Source: UBA11663 sp049616325
GTDB lineage: Bacteria; Bacteroidota; Bacteroidia; Flavobacteriales_D; Sanyastnellaceae
Reading direction: 5' to 3'
DNA: 5,087 bases
Assembly (NCBI GenBank): GCA_049616325.1
Contig: JBMZHG010000068.1
Location: 1-5,087 of the forward strand
Shown here: positions 1 through 5,087 of the stretch, piece by piece
Position numbering within the stretch: position 1 is the first letter of the stretch
Layout of the letters: every line of letters starts with the position of its first letter
Notes under the pieces: generated by a model
The model's input: only the letters and a program-made list of their open reading frames with translations
The model's database searches: none
Told to the model about the DNA's origin: nothing
Program-made: the position numbers and the translations under genes

Positions 1-100
1 TCAGAGCAAGGTGCGGTTGCTCGGCAACTCCGCTCTCGAATGCAACCACCTCAAACATCCCCGTGCTCAACGGAAGCTTAGCAGTAACCAACGGCTTCAT
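1..100 (-). CDS. ribA: GTP cyclohydrolase II, N-terminal fragment (probable)
   Basis: This reads leftward out of the window; only the first 33 residues are present, starting MKPLVTAKLP and ending EQPHLAL. GTP cyclohydrolase II catalyses the first committed step of riboflavin synthesis, opening GTP to a diaminopyrimidine, in the cytoplasm. The visible part fits the family's first beta-strands: an 'AxLPT.fG.F...af' segment (here AKLPLSTGMFEVVAFESG) followed after a short acidic turn by 'PHLAL', where relatives have PHIALV or EHIALV. The catalytic zinc cysteines and the GTP-binding region lie beyond the edge and cannot be checked. The ATG at 98-100 is the start that gives the usual N-terminal length. 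No Shine-Dalgarno sequence is visible. The gene lies about 50 bp past the terminator of the upstream secreted-protein gene, so it is a separate unit. The usual position-4 Thr of LPT is Leu here. The call rests on motif memory over a short stretch. Confidence 0.6.
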   Translation of the reverse strand, partial: MKPLVTAKLPLSTGMFEVVAFESGVAEQPHLAL

Positions 101-104
101 GCAG

Positions 105-112
105 CAAAGATA
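105..112 (-). promoter_or_regulatory. Possible Bacteroidetes -7 element ahead of ribA
   Basis: On the minus strand this reads TATCTTTG, an exact match to the Bacteroidetes primary-sigma -7 consensus TAnnTTTG. It ends only 4 bp before the ribA ATG, so a transcript starting from it would be leaderless or nearly so. The nearest upstream TTG (138-140) is 25 bp away, longer than the usual spacing, so the -33 half is not convincing. An 8-base match with four fixed thymines can arise by chance. Confidence 0.3.
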
Positions 113-151
113 CCCTCTGTGCGAGAGGTTTTCATTTCAATTCCCCAAGAG

Positions 152-183
152 AAAAAAAGGGGAACCCGTCGCGGGTTCCCCTT
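152..183 (-). terminator. Intrinsic terminator after the multi-module secreted protein
   Basis: The arms 159-168 and 172-181 are perfectly complementary (GGGGAACCCG / CGGGTTCCCC, loop of 3) and extend by two A-T pairs. On the minus strand the hairpin is followed at once by a run of seven T (158 down to 152) and then CTC. It begins about 22 bp after the TAA stop of the gene ending at 206. On the plus strand the hairpin is followed by CTTCTTCC, a poor T-tract, so it works mainly for minus-strand transcription and separates this gene from ribA. Confidence 0.9.
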
Positions 184-205
184 CTTCCATTCAATGCTTT
201 CCCTC

Positions 206-3200
206 TTAGAGGCAGGTCAATCCAAACGTGGCCAAGAAGGCCAAAAGGTCTCCCGTCGTCACAGAACCGTCGCCATCCAAGTCGGCAGCGCAATCGTTTG
301 TTTGTGAGAACTCACAAGAATTGTCGTCTACGTTGGCAATGGGGTTGAAGTTTGATGCCGCGTCGTAGATGCAGCCCAACACAATCAGCTCATTGCATGA
401 ACCGTCGTCCGAAGTGGCGTAGGGGTCAAACTCCAGGTACTCGGGGTTGGTGCAGCCCGCCGTTTCACCTTCACAAGCCTCGCAGCTGTTCCAGCAAACC
501 ACATCGAGGACGGCATCTCCCGCAACATCGTACGTCCGGTTTGTGTAGCCATCGATGGTCGACGTGCAAGATGTGCCAGGGGTGAATTCCTCTTGGGCAT
601 TCCATCCATCCACCGTGAACTTGTATTCAATTGTACCGTCGGGAATCGTTACTGTCAACTCGTAGACACCGTCCGCGTCTGCGTCAAGCATTTCGGCACA
701 CGCGCCGCACCAGCCATTGAACGAACCGTTCAAATTCACAGTCGTGTAAGACCCGCCGTACTGCGACATGTCCACACGGAAGGTAACCGCTCCTGACGTC
801 GACTGATTGGAGCAATCCGAGCAGCTTCCAAAGATGTCGTTGGTCGTAGATCCCGCATCCACAAGACGGTTGGCGTAACCTGCGTAGTCCGTCACAGGAG
901 CACAGCTTGCTCCGTCTACCATGTCGTCAATCAAGTTTTCTTGATCCGAAAAACCGTCGATTCCGTATTTGTATTCAACCTGATCAGCCAGGTCTGCAAT
1001 TTCTACACTGTAGATGCCGTCCCCGTCGGCGTCGGTCAAGACGTTGTATCCATCCGCAGCACACCAACCGCACCAAGGGCCAGTGACAAAGACTTCAGCA
1101 AACGTCGTTGCGCCGTTCAAGGTTGCCCCGGCTGCATCGATGCAGCTCATGTCAACGTTGAAAACGGTTCCTCCTCCGCCCGAAGTGCCACAAGCTGTGC
1201 AAGAGCCATAAACGTCTGAAATGTTGGCCGCACCCACTGTCCAAAGACGGTTGGCGTAGCTCGAACCGTCCGTCACAGGAGTGCAGTCTCCTACTCCGAT
1301 GAGGTTTTCTTGAACGCCATCCACAATCCACAAGTACTCCATGTCGGCTTCAGGAGCCGGATCAAACGTGATTGACCACGTGCCGTCGCCGTTGTCTGTC
1401 GCAACCGGTCCGGCACCTGGGTCCCAGCCCCAGAAAGGACCGGTCAAGCGCACTTCGGTTGCAGATTGTCCGCAAAGGTCCACCGTCGCCACCAAGCCCG
1501 CTGGAGCATCCACACACGCGTCGCAGCTGTTGAAGCAAACCGCAGCGAGCGTTTCCGCCGCTCCGCTCCGAACGTGAAGTCGGTTGCTTCCGCCAACTCC
1601 GTTGTCCACGCCGCATCCAAGGCCCTGGAAATCTGCATTTTCTTCACCACTGTAGTTCGCAACGCTGTCCACGACGGCCAAACCGTTGTTGAACTTGTAC
1701 TGGAAAGAGGCAGGGCCCGAAATGTTGACCGTAGCCGTCCAAATTCCATCTCCATCCGCGTCGTCCATTGCAATGGCACCGAACTGCCAAGCTGGGGAGG
1801 TGAACGAGCCAATCAGGTACATTCCGGCAGAATCCACAGCAATTTGCGAAGCGTCCACTTGGAACGTCACGTCAGCCGCATCGGGATCGATGGCACATAC
1901 TTCGGCACATTGTCCAAAGCACCCTTGTGTAGAGATTGGCGACCCGAGCGTCACCACCACCGAACGGTTGCCACCGCACTCCAATTCTTCCCAACCATCA
2001 GCGCCATTCTGGAACTTGAATTCGTACGTCGCTGCTTCCAGGTTCTTCGTGATGCTCCAGGATCCATCGCCGTTGTCAGACATCGCTTCTGAAGACCAAC
2101 CGTTCATCGCACCCGCGAGGAACATTCCATCCGCGGCCACCTCGATGTTGTCCGTCAAGACAGTAAAGGTGACCTCTTCCGTGGGGAGAGATGTTCCGCA
2201 TGCCGTGCATGCTCCAAAACAAACCGCATCCAAAATGGCATCTTCTGTGCCCACCGTGTAACCGCGATTTCCGTTCACTGCACAAGCCACGGGGACGCTT
2301 TCATCCAAGCCCCAGTTGGGACCGTTGATGAATTTGTATTCCACCGCTGTGCCTTCGGCAATCATGGCAGTGTACTTCCAGACATCGTCGCCGTCTGCAT
2401 CCGTCATGGCCGTCGCTCCGGCAGACCATCCTTGGAAATTGCCGGCAATGAAAACTCCAATGGGGTTCGTGGTTTGGTCGTTCATGTCCACTTGAAAGGT
2501 CACCGCATGTTCAACTTGAACACAAGCGTCGCAACTGTTCCAGCAAACCGGGTCCAGCGTCTGGCTGCTCGACACTGCCAGAGAACGGTTGGTGTACCCG
2601 TCGATGGTCGACGTGCACGGCAGTCCCTCGGCAAACTCTTCAGCCGTGGTCCAGCCGTCCAAGGTGAATTTGTATTCAATGGTGTCTTGAGGAACAGTCA
2701 ATGTAATGGCGTAGATGCCGTCTGCGTCGTCATCCGTCATGACAGCACACGTGCCACACCAGCCGTTGAACGAACCGTTCAAATTGACGACGTTGTAGGT
2801 TCCACTGTATTGAGACATGTCGACCTGGAAGGTGATGTCCACAGGAGGGGCATCGTTGCAAACCCCATCACACGATCCATAGTAATCGTTCGCTACAGAA
2901 CCAGCTTGGATCTGGCGGTTCGCGTACGCGTTGTAATCCGTCACAGGAGCACACGTCGCACCAGCAACCATGTCGTTGATCAGGTTTTCCTGATCAGCAA
3001 ATCCATTGATCGCGTACTTGTACTCAACCAATCCGACCAAATCGGCAACCTCTACGGAGTACACCCCGTCTCCGTCAGGATCGGTCATGTTGTTGGACCC
3101 GTCGTTGCCGCACCAGCCGCACCATGGGCCGGTTACAAATACGTCTGTGAACCCTTCAGGGGCACAGGTCATGTCTACATTAAACGTCGTCGTTTGGGCT

Positions 3201-3250
3201 TGAGCCGCAAAGGCGAAGAATGCAGAAATCAGGAGAAAAGAATAACGCAT
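206..3250 (-). CDS. Secreted eight-module Cys-rich glycan-binding-like protein with C-terminal EF-hand tag
   Basis: The protein has 1014 residues. Residues 1-18 are a Sec signal peptide ending AQA, with no lipobox cysteine, so it is exported but not a lipoprotein. Eight beta-sandwich-like modules follow at roughly 21-131, 138-243, 248-351, 358-452, 460-579, 585-687, 695-813 and 820-926. Each has a 'xTFxVDM'-like first strand, a (F)NGW or PWCGW turn, an acidic DxDGDG(I/V)(Y/W) loop, a YKF/YKY strand near an aromatic, and a terminal Cys cluster (CxxxCxxC or a close variant). The NGW and YKFxVDGW features resemble starch/glycogen-binding CBM20/CBM48 and AMPK-beta domains. Two GCxxx...DD(G/N)SC motifs (932-979) and one dockerin-like EF-hand (990-1001) close the chain. 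I see no catalytic domain. The ATG at 3248-3250 is chosen because it starts directly at the signal peptide; an in-frame extension to 3490 would read through the promoter. A role in binding alpha-glucan at the cell surface is inferred from module resemblance and the neighbouring sugar transporter. It could instead bind another polysaccharide or act as an adhesin. Confidence 0.9.
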   Translation of the reverse strand: MRYSFLLISAFFAFAAQAQTTTFNVDMTCAPEGFTDVFVTGPWCGWCGNDGSNNMTDPDGDGVYSVEVADLVGLVEYKYAINGFADQENLINDMVAGATCAPVTDYNAYANRQIQAGSVANDYYGSCDGVCNDAPPVDITFQVDMSQYSGTYNVVNLNGSFNGWCGTCAVMTDDDADGIYAITLTVPQDTIEYKFTLDGWTTAEEFAEGLPCTSTIDGYTNRSLAVSSSQTLDPVCWNSCDACVQVEHAVTFQVDMNDQTTNPIGVFIAGNFQGWSAGATAMTDADGDDVWKYTAMIAEGTAVEYKFINGPNWGLDESVPVACAVNGNRGYTVGTEDAILDAVCFGACTACGTSLPTEEVTFTVLTDNIEVAADGMFLAGAMNGWSSEAMSDNGDGSWSITKNLEAATYEFKFQNGADGWEELECGGNRSVVVTLGSPISTQGCFGQCAEVCAIDPDAADVTFQVDASQIAVDSAGMYLIGSFTSPAWQFGAIAMDDADGDGIWTATVNISGPASFQYKFNNGLAVVDSVANYSGEENADFQGLGCGVDNGVGGSNRLHVRSGAAETLAAVCFNSCDACVDAPAGLVATVDLCGQSATEVRLTGPFWGWDPGAGPVATDNGDGTWSITFDPAPEADMEYLWIVDGVQENLIGVGDCTPVTDGSSYANRLWTVGAANISDVYGSCTACGTSGGGGTVFNVDMSCIDAAGATLNGATTFAEVFVTGPWCGWCAADGYNVLTDADGDGIYSVEIADLADQVEYKYGIDGFSDQENLIDDMVDGASCAPVTDYAGYANRLVDAGSTTNDIFGSCSDCSNQSTSGAVTFRVDMSQYGGSYTTVNLNGSFNGWCGACAEMLDADADGVYELTVTIPDGTIEYKFTVDGWNAQEEFTPGTSCTSTIDGYTNRTYDVAGDAVLDVVCWNSCEACEGETAGCTNPEYLEFDPYATSDDGSCNELIVLGCIYDAASNFNPIANVDDNSCEFSQTNDCAADLDGDGSVTTGDLLAFLATFGLTCL
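212..292 (-). other. C-terminal single dockerin/EF-hand-like tag of the multi-module protein
   Basis: Residues 987-1013 run from one Cys to the next with 25 residues between. The loop DLDGDGSVTTGD places Asp at EF-hand positions 1, 3, 5 and 12, followed by the helix LLAFLATFG. Only one loop is present, whereas cellulosomal dockerins have two. Only one residue follows the last Cys before the stop. The tag has the same layout as the end of the partial protein at 4966-5087. Confidence 0.8.
314..457 (-). other. Two GCxxx...DDxSC calcium-type motifs in the multi-module protein
   Basis: Residues 932-952 (GCTNPEY...TSDDGSC) and 959-979 (GCIYDAASNFNP...VDDNSC) are two copies of a short motif with cysteines 19 residues apart and a DDxSC end. 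The motif is common near the C-terminus of secreted Bacteroidetes proteins, in front of the sorting or anchoring region. It is probably a small disulfide-closed, metal-binding spacer; the function is not established from this sequence. Confidence 0.7.
473..1168 (-). repeat. Two-module A-B cassette, copy 2 (modules 7 and 8)
   Basis: This encodes residues 695-926. Module 7 repeats the type A signature (VFVTGPWCGWC, DGFSDQENLIDDMV, CAPVTDY, FGSC) with about ten extra residues after the first strand. Module 8 repeats type B (VDMSQYGG, NLNGSFNGWCG, IEYKFTVDGW, CTSTIDGYTNR, CWNSCEAC). Similarity to copy 1 remains visible at the DNA level, which points to an internal duplication or exchange kept similar by conversion or selection. 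Confidence 0.85.
717..736 (-). repeat. 20-bp perfect direct repeat, copy within module 8
   Basis: These twenty bases are identical to 2766-2785 in module 2 and encode the NLNGSFNG turn. The two copies are 2049 bp apart, which is 683 whole codons, so they are in the same reading phase. A second shared perfect stretch of 17 bp lies near 553-569, with its partner near 2603-2619. Confidence 0.85.
2522..3190 (-). repeat. Two-module A-B cassette, copy 1 (modules 1 and 2)
   Basis: This encodes residues 21-243. Module 1 (type A) carries GPWCGWC, GFADQENLI, CAPVTDY and a YGSC end. Module 2 (type B) carries VDMSQY, NLNGSFNGWCG, IEYKFTLDGW, CTSTIDGYTNR and CWNSCDAC. The same order, with the same diagnostic strings, is found again at 473-1168. 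Modules 3-6 between them are much more divergent. The module boundaries are approximate and were set by eye from the recurring strings. Confidence 0.85.
2766..2785 (-). repeat. 20-bp perfect direct repeat, copy within module 2
   Basis: This is the partner of 717-736; it encodes the same NLNGSFNG turn in module 2. The two copies are in the same codon phase. Confidence 0.85.
3197..3250 (-). other. Sec signal peptide of the multi-module protein
   Basis: Residues 1-18 show a short basic N-terminus (MRYS), a hydrophobic core rich in Leu, Ile, Phe and Ala, and an Ala-Gln-Ala cleavage site before Q19. The mature protein would start QTTTFNVDM. There is no cysteine at the cleavage position, so lipid anchoring is not expected. 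Confidence 0.85.
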
Positions 3251-3322
3251 GTGAGAAAATAAAGGGGCTTTGGTTGACTCTTTGGTCGCTTGCCCTTTCG
3301 ACAAACTACCTAAAAGGTCTGT

Positions 3323-3341
3323 TGAGGACGCATTTTCCTCA
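3323..3341 (-). promoter_or_regulatory. 5'-terminal stem-loop in the leader of the multi-module gene
   Basis: On the minus strand TGAGGA (3341-3336) pairs perfectly with TCCTCA (3328-3323) across a 7-nt loop. It begins almost exactly where transcription from the promoter at 3346-3376 should start. The remaining leader to the ATG is about 70 nt, low in structure, and has no Shine-Dalgarno sequence. A 5' hairpin of this kind may stabilise the mRNA; that role is inferred. Confidence 0.45.
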
Positions 3342-3345
3342 GATG

Positions 3346-3376
3346 TAAATATAGCGCACCCGCTTAAAAGTGTCAA
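3346..3376 (-). promoter_or_regulatory. Promoter of the multi-module secreted protein gene
   Basis: The minus strand reads TTGACA (3376-3371), 17 bp, then TATATTTA (3353-3346). This satisfies the general sigma-70 layout and is one base off the Bacteroidetes -7 TAnnTTTG, with 20 bp between TTG and TA. Transcription should start near 3341, giving a leader of about 90 nt. The promoter lies in the gap downstream of the transporter gene, so the secreted protein can be expressed on its own. Confidence 0.75.
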
Positions 3377-3476
3377 ACGAACACACCTATGAATTACCAA
3401 CACGTGCCCCCCTACAGCGACATCAATCTCAATTCGCCCATTCCCGAGGCGTGTCGTGGTCCCCGACAGATGGCCT

Positions 3477-4817
3477 TCAGGCCCGGTCACTCGGGATCAA
3501 CAAGTTGGATGCTGCAGCTAGGAAAAGACTCATTCCGGCAAGAACCATCGTCTTGACGACATCCCCACTAAACAACACCTCGTTCAACCACACGATTCCT
3601 CCGAGAGCCGCAAGGATTTGAGGCAACACGATGAACATGTTGAAAACCCCCATACCCACCCCCATTTTTTTGGCGGGCACGGCCCCAGACAACATGGCAT
3701 ATGGCATGCTCAAAATGCTGCCCCAGGCCACTCCTACGCAGGCAAAGCTCAAATTGAGCCAGGACGATGTCTCAGGAGTCCACCACGACATCGAGACGAA
3801 GCCGAAGCCGCCGAGGGCCAAACTGATCAAGTGCGTCCAGCGGCGATTCAACTTCTTCCTCGATGTCCACAAGGACAACAAAAGGGCAAATCCCATACTG
3901 CTTAAGCCGTACATCCCCATCGAACTCGAAACCGCGTTTGCCGCCGTTTCATAGGCCGAACGTTTCACATCGTAGTCCACGACTCCATCCGCAGGCATCG
4001 GAGCCTGGAACACCGCCTCAGTCAGCGCAGGCGTTGCGAACGACCACATGGTGAAGAACGCAAACCAACTGAAAAATTGAACCACACCAAGTTTGGCCAT
4101 CACGGAAGGCATGGATTTGATGAAGGATGCAATCTCGACAAATCCCGAAGCATCCGCCTTCGAGTCCGCGGTGTCCAATTCGGCGCCCAAGACTTCGGGA
4201 GGATCTTCCGTTGTTGTGAAGACGGTCACCAAAATGCTGCCCATGAATACCAAAGCACCGATCGCGAAAGACATGTAAACACTTTCGGGAAGTTCACCTG
4301 CAGCGGCTTCGTTGGACACCCCGAGTTGGGTCACAACCCAAGGCAAATTGGACGCGACCCACGTACCAATGCCAATGATGAGCGTTTGAAGCACAAACCC
4401 ATAACTACGCTGGCTCTCCGGCAGCTTGTCCGCCACCAGTGCTCGAAAAGGCTCCATGCTGATGTTGATGCTGGCGTCAAGCACCCAAAGAAACCCAGCC
4501 GCCATCCACAACTCGCTGCTGTAGGGCACAAAGAACAAGGCGATGGAACTGAGAATGGCTCCAATGAGGAAAAAAGGACGGCGTCTCCCCCACCTCGGAT
4601 GCCAGGTGTGGTCACTCAAGTAACCGATGATGGGCTGAACAATCAGTCCAGTCAACGGTGCCGCAATCCAGAGCATTGGAATTTCGTCTTTGCTTGCCCC
4701 GAGGGTCTGGAAAATCCGAGACATGTTCCCTCCTTGCAGAGCGAAACCAAACTGAATCCCCATGAAGCCGAAGCTCATGTTCCAGATTTCCCAAAATCCA
4801 AGTTTTCTCTTTTCCAT
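3477..4817 (-). CDS. SLC45-type MFS sugar transporter (probable maltose/sucrose-type symporter)
   Basis: This is a 446-residue inner-membrane protein with about 12 hydrophobic segments and a hydrophilic central loop (about 204-230) between the two halves. The SLC45/sucrose-transporter signatures are clear. They are a loop 2-3 motif GYLSDHTWHPRWGRRRP (65-81); LDASINISMEPFRALVADKLP (113-133, in two parts LDASINIS and MEPFRALVAD), which parallels the conserved Asp/Asn and P.RAL..D of plant sucrose carriers; and AWGSILSMPYAML plus GVGMGVFNMFIVLPQI in the second half. Relatives in Bacteroidetes import maltose or related alpha-glucosides, often beside glycosidase genes. The substrate here is inferred from family. 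The ATG at 4815-4817 is preferred because the protein then begins MEKRKLGFWEIWNMSFGF, as relatives do; an upstream in-frame TTG at 4865 would sit inside a possible promoter. I see no intrinsic terminator after its TGA, so read-through into the secreted-protein gene about 225 bp downstream is possible. Confidence 0.9.
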   Translation of the reverse strand: MEKRKLGFWEIWNMSFGFMGIQFGFALQGGNMSRIFQTLGASKDEIPMLWIAAPLTGLIVQPIIGYLSDHTWHPRWGRRRPFFLIGAILSSIALFFVPYSSELWMAAGFLWVLDASINISMEPFRALVADKLPESQRSYGFVLQTLIIGIGTWVASNLPWVVTQLGVSNEAAAGELPESVYMSFAIGALVFMGSILVTVFTTTEDPPEVLGAELDTADSKADASGFVEIASFIKSMPSVMAKLGVVQFFSWFAFFTMWSFATPALTEAVFQAPMPADGVVDYDVKRSAYETAANAVSSSMGMYGLSSMGFALLLSLWTSRKKLNRRWTHLISLALGGFGFVSMSWWTPETSSWLNLSFACVGVAWGSILSMPYAMLSGAVPAKKMGVGMGVFNMFIVLPQILAALGGIVWLNEVLFSGDVVKTMVLAGMSLFLAAASNLLIPSDRA

Positions 4818-4861
4818 TGCGGGTGTCGTAAGGTTTGTCGCCAGAGAAGGTGAGTTCGTGT

Positions 4862-4889
4862 GCAAGATACACTAAGGCCTCTCGTCAAA
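4862..4889 (-). promoter_or_regulatory. Weak candidate promoter of the transporter gene
   Basis: The minus strand reads TTTGACG (4889-4883) and, after a short spacer, TATCTTGC (4869-4862). TTG to TA is 16 bp, at or just below the usual Bacteroidetes range, and the -7 half matches TAnnTT but not the final TG. Its place between the upstream terminator and the transporter start is where a promoter is expected, and it would give a leader of about 40 nt. Confidence 0.35.
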
Positions 4890-4900
4890 GCAGAGCGCGT

Positions 4901-4931
4901 AAAAAAAGCGCCGACACAAGGCCGGCGCTTT
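4901..4931 (-). terminator. Intrinsic terminator after the partial tagged protein
   Basis: On the minus strand an 11-bp stem (4931-4921 with 4915-4905, loop of 5) contains the GC-rich core GCGCCGGC/GTCGGCGC and runs into seven T (4907-4901). The one non-Watson-Crick position is a G-U pair in minus-strand RNA but an A-C mismatch in plus-strand RNA, so the hairpin is tuned to minus-strand transcripts. It starts about 35 bp after the TGA at 4966. Confidence 0.9.
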
Positions 4932-4965
4932 CGCTCCTAGGGAGATTGATTTGTTCTTTTCCGAA

Positions 4966-5087
4966 TCAGAGGTCAGAGCAAGCTTGACCAAATGCCACCA
5001 AGAAGTCAAGCAGGTCGGCCGAGCCAATTTCTCCGTCGCCGTTGGCGTCGAATGGACAATCGTTGCCTGTACCACATGGCTCAAACA
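4966..5087 (-). CDS. C-terminal end of a secreted protein with an EF-hand tag (partial)
   Basis: The start lies beyond the right edge. The last 39 residues are readable from 5085 down to the TGA at 4966-4968, with two leftover bases at the edge. They begin FEPCGTGNDCPF and contain the loop DANGDGEIGSAD (Asp, Asn, Asp and Asp at EF-hand positions 1, 3, 5 and 12), then the helix LLDFLVAFG and a final QACSDL. This is the same tag as at the end of the 1014-residue protein, with the same 25 residues between the bracketing cysteines. The body of the protein is not visible, so its activity is unknown; a secreted glycan-degrading or glycan-binding protein would fit the neighbourhood. The frame has no start in the window and is short, so it is easily missed. 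Confidence 0.85.
   Translation of the reverse strand, partial: FEPCGTGNDCPFDANGDGEIGSADLLDFLVAFGQACSDL

Noticed and set aside
98..135. A 12-residue leader peptide (MKTSRTEGIFAA) whose TGA overlaps the ribA ATG, suggesting translational coupling or attenuation.
   Set aside because: It has no ribosome site and no regulatory codon run or alternative hairpins. A 12-codon frame ending in ATGA is easily due to chance.
206..3250. CRISPR-like or satellite DNA, because of recurring strings across the large gene.
   Set aside because: The repeats are irregularly spaced, diverged at third positions, and stay in one reading frame; they are protein-module repeats.
2432..3262. Long plus-strand frames opposite the multi-module gene (276 codons here; also 1466-2092 and 1686-2261).
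   Set aside because: They mirror a GC-rich repetitive coding strand, show no recognisable domain, and contain repeated strings that are reverse images of the module repeats.
3452..3468. A small hairpin (TGTCG/CGACA) downstream of the transporter as a possible terminator.
   Set aside because: It has only five pairs and no T-run on either strand; not a credible intrinsic terminator.
3251..3490. An 80-residue N-terminal extension of the multi-module protein from an upstream ATG at 3490.
   Set aside because: It would pass through the TTGACA/TATATT promoter and bury the signal peptide. The ATG at 3250 starts exactly at a typical Sec signal.
4077..4853. A 258-codon plus-strand frame opposite the transporter.
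   Set aside because: It is antisense to a clearly recognised membrane protein; its translation is rich in His, Arg, Asn and Gln with no family features.
4818..4865. A TTG start for the transporter, adding 16 residues (MHTNSPSLATNLTTPA).
   Set aside because: TTG starts are rare in this group, the added stretch has no family counterpart, and the codon lies inside a possible -7 element. The ATG at 4817 fits relatives.

Overview
The window looks like a piece of a marine Bacteroidetes chromosome, probably Flavobacteriales-like. The reasons are promoters of the TTG / TAnnTTTG type, no Shine-Dalgarno sequence ahead of the starts, and secreted proteins carrying GCTNP...DDGSC-type and DxDGDG...DLLxFLxxFG C-terminal motifs that are common in that group. 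The taxonomy is inferred from motifs, not searched. All supported genes lie on the minus strand; the long plus-strand reading frames are shadows of them.

Reading from right to left, in the direction of transcription: (1) 4966-5087 is the last 39 residues of a protein cut by the window edge. It ends in a single dockerin/EF-hand-like loop and is followed by a strong intrinsic terminator (4901-4931). (2) 3477-4817 is a 446-residue major facilitator transporter of the SLC45/sugar-cation symporter type, likely for an alpha-glucoside such as maltose, maltodextrin or sucrose. (3) 206-3250 is a 1014-residue secreted protein. It has a signal peptide, eight Cys-rich beta-sandwich modules resembling starch/glycogen-binding (CBM20/CBM48, AMPK-beta-like) domains, two GCxxx...DDxSC motifs, and the same kind of C-terminal EF-hand tag as gene 1. 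It has a well-formed promoter at 3346-3376 and an intrinsic terminator at 152-183. (4) 1-100 is the first 33 residues of what is probably GTP cyclohydrolase II (ribA), a housekeeping gene that marks the end of the locus.

Genes 1-3 can be read as a small glycan-acquisition locus. An exported multivalent glycan-binding protein and a second exported protein with the same C-terminal tag flank an inner-membrane sugar transporter. The alpha-glucan assignment is inference from module resemblance and transporter family. The most notable features are the eight-module, apparently non-enzymatic binding protein, whose two-module cassette occurs at both ends, and the shared C-terminal tag with identical cysteine spacing in two neighbouring proteins.
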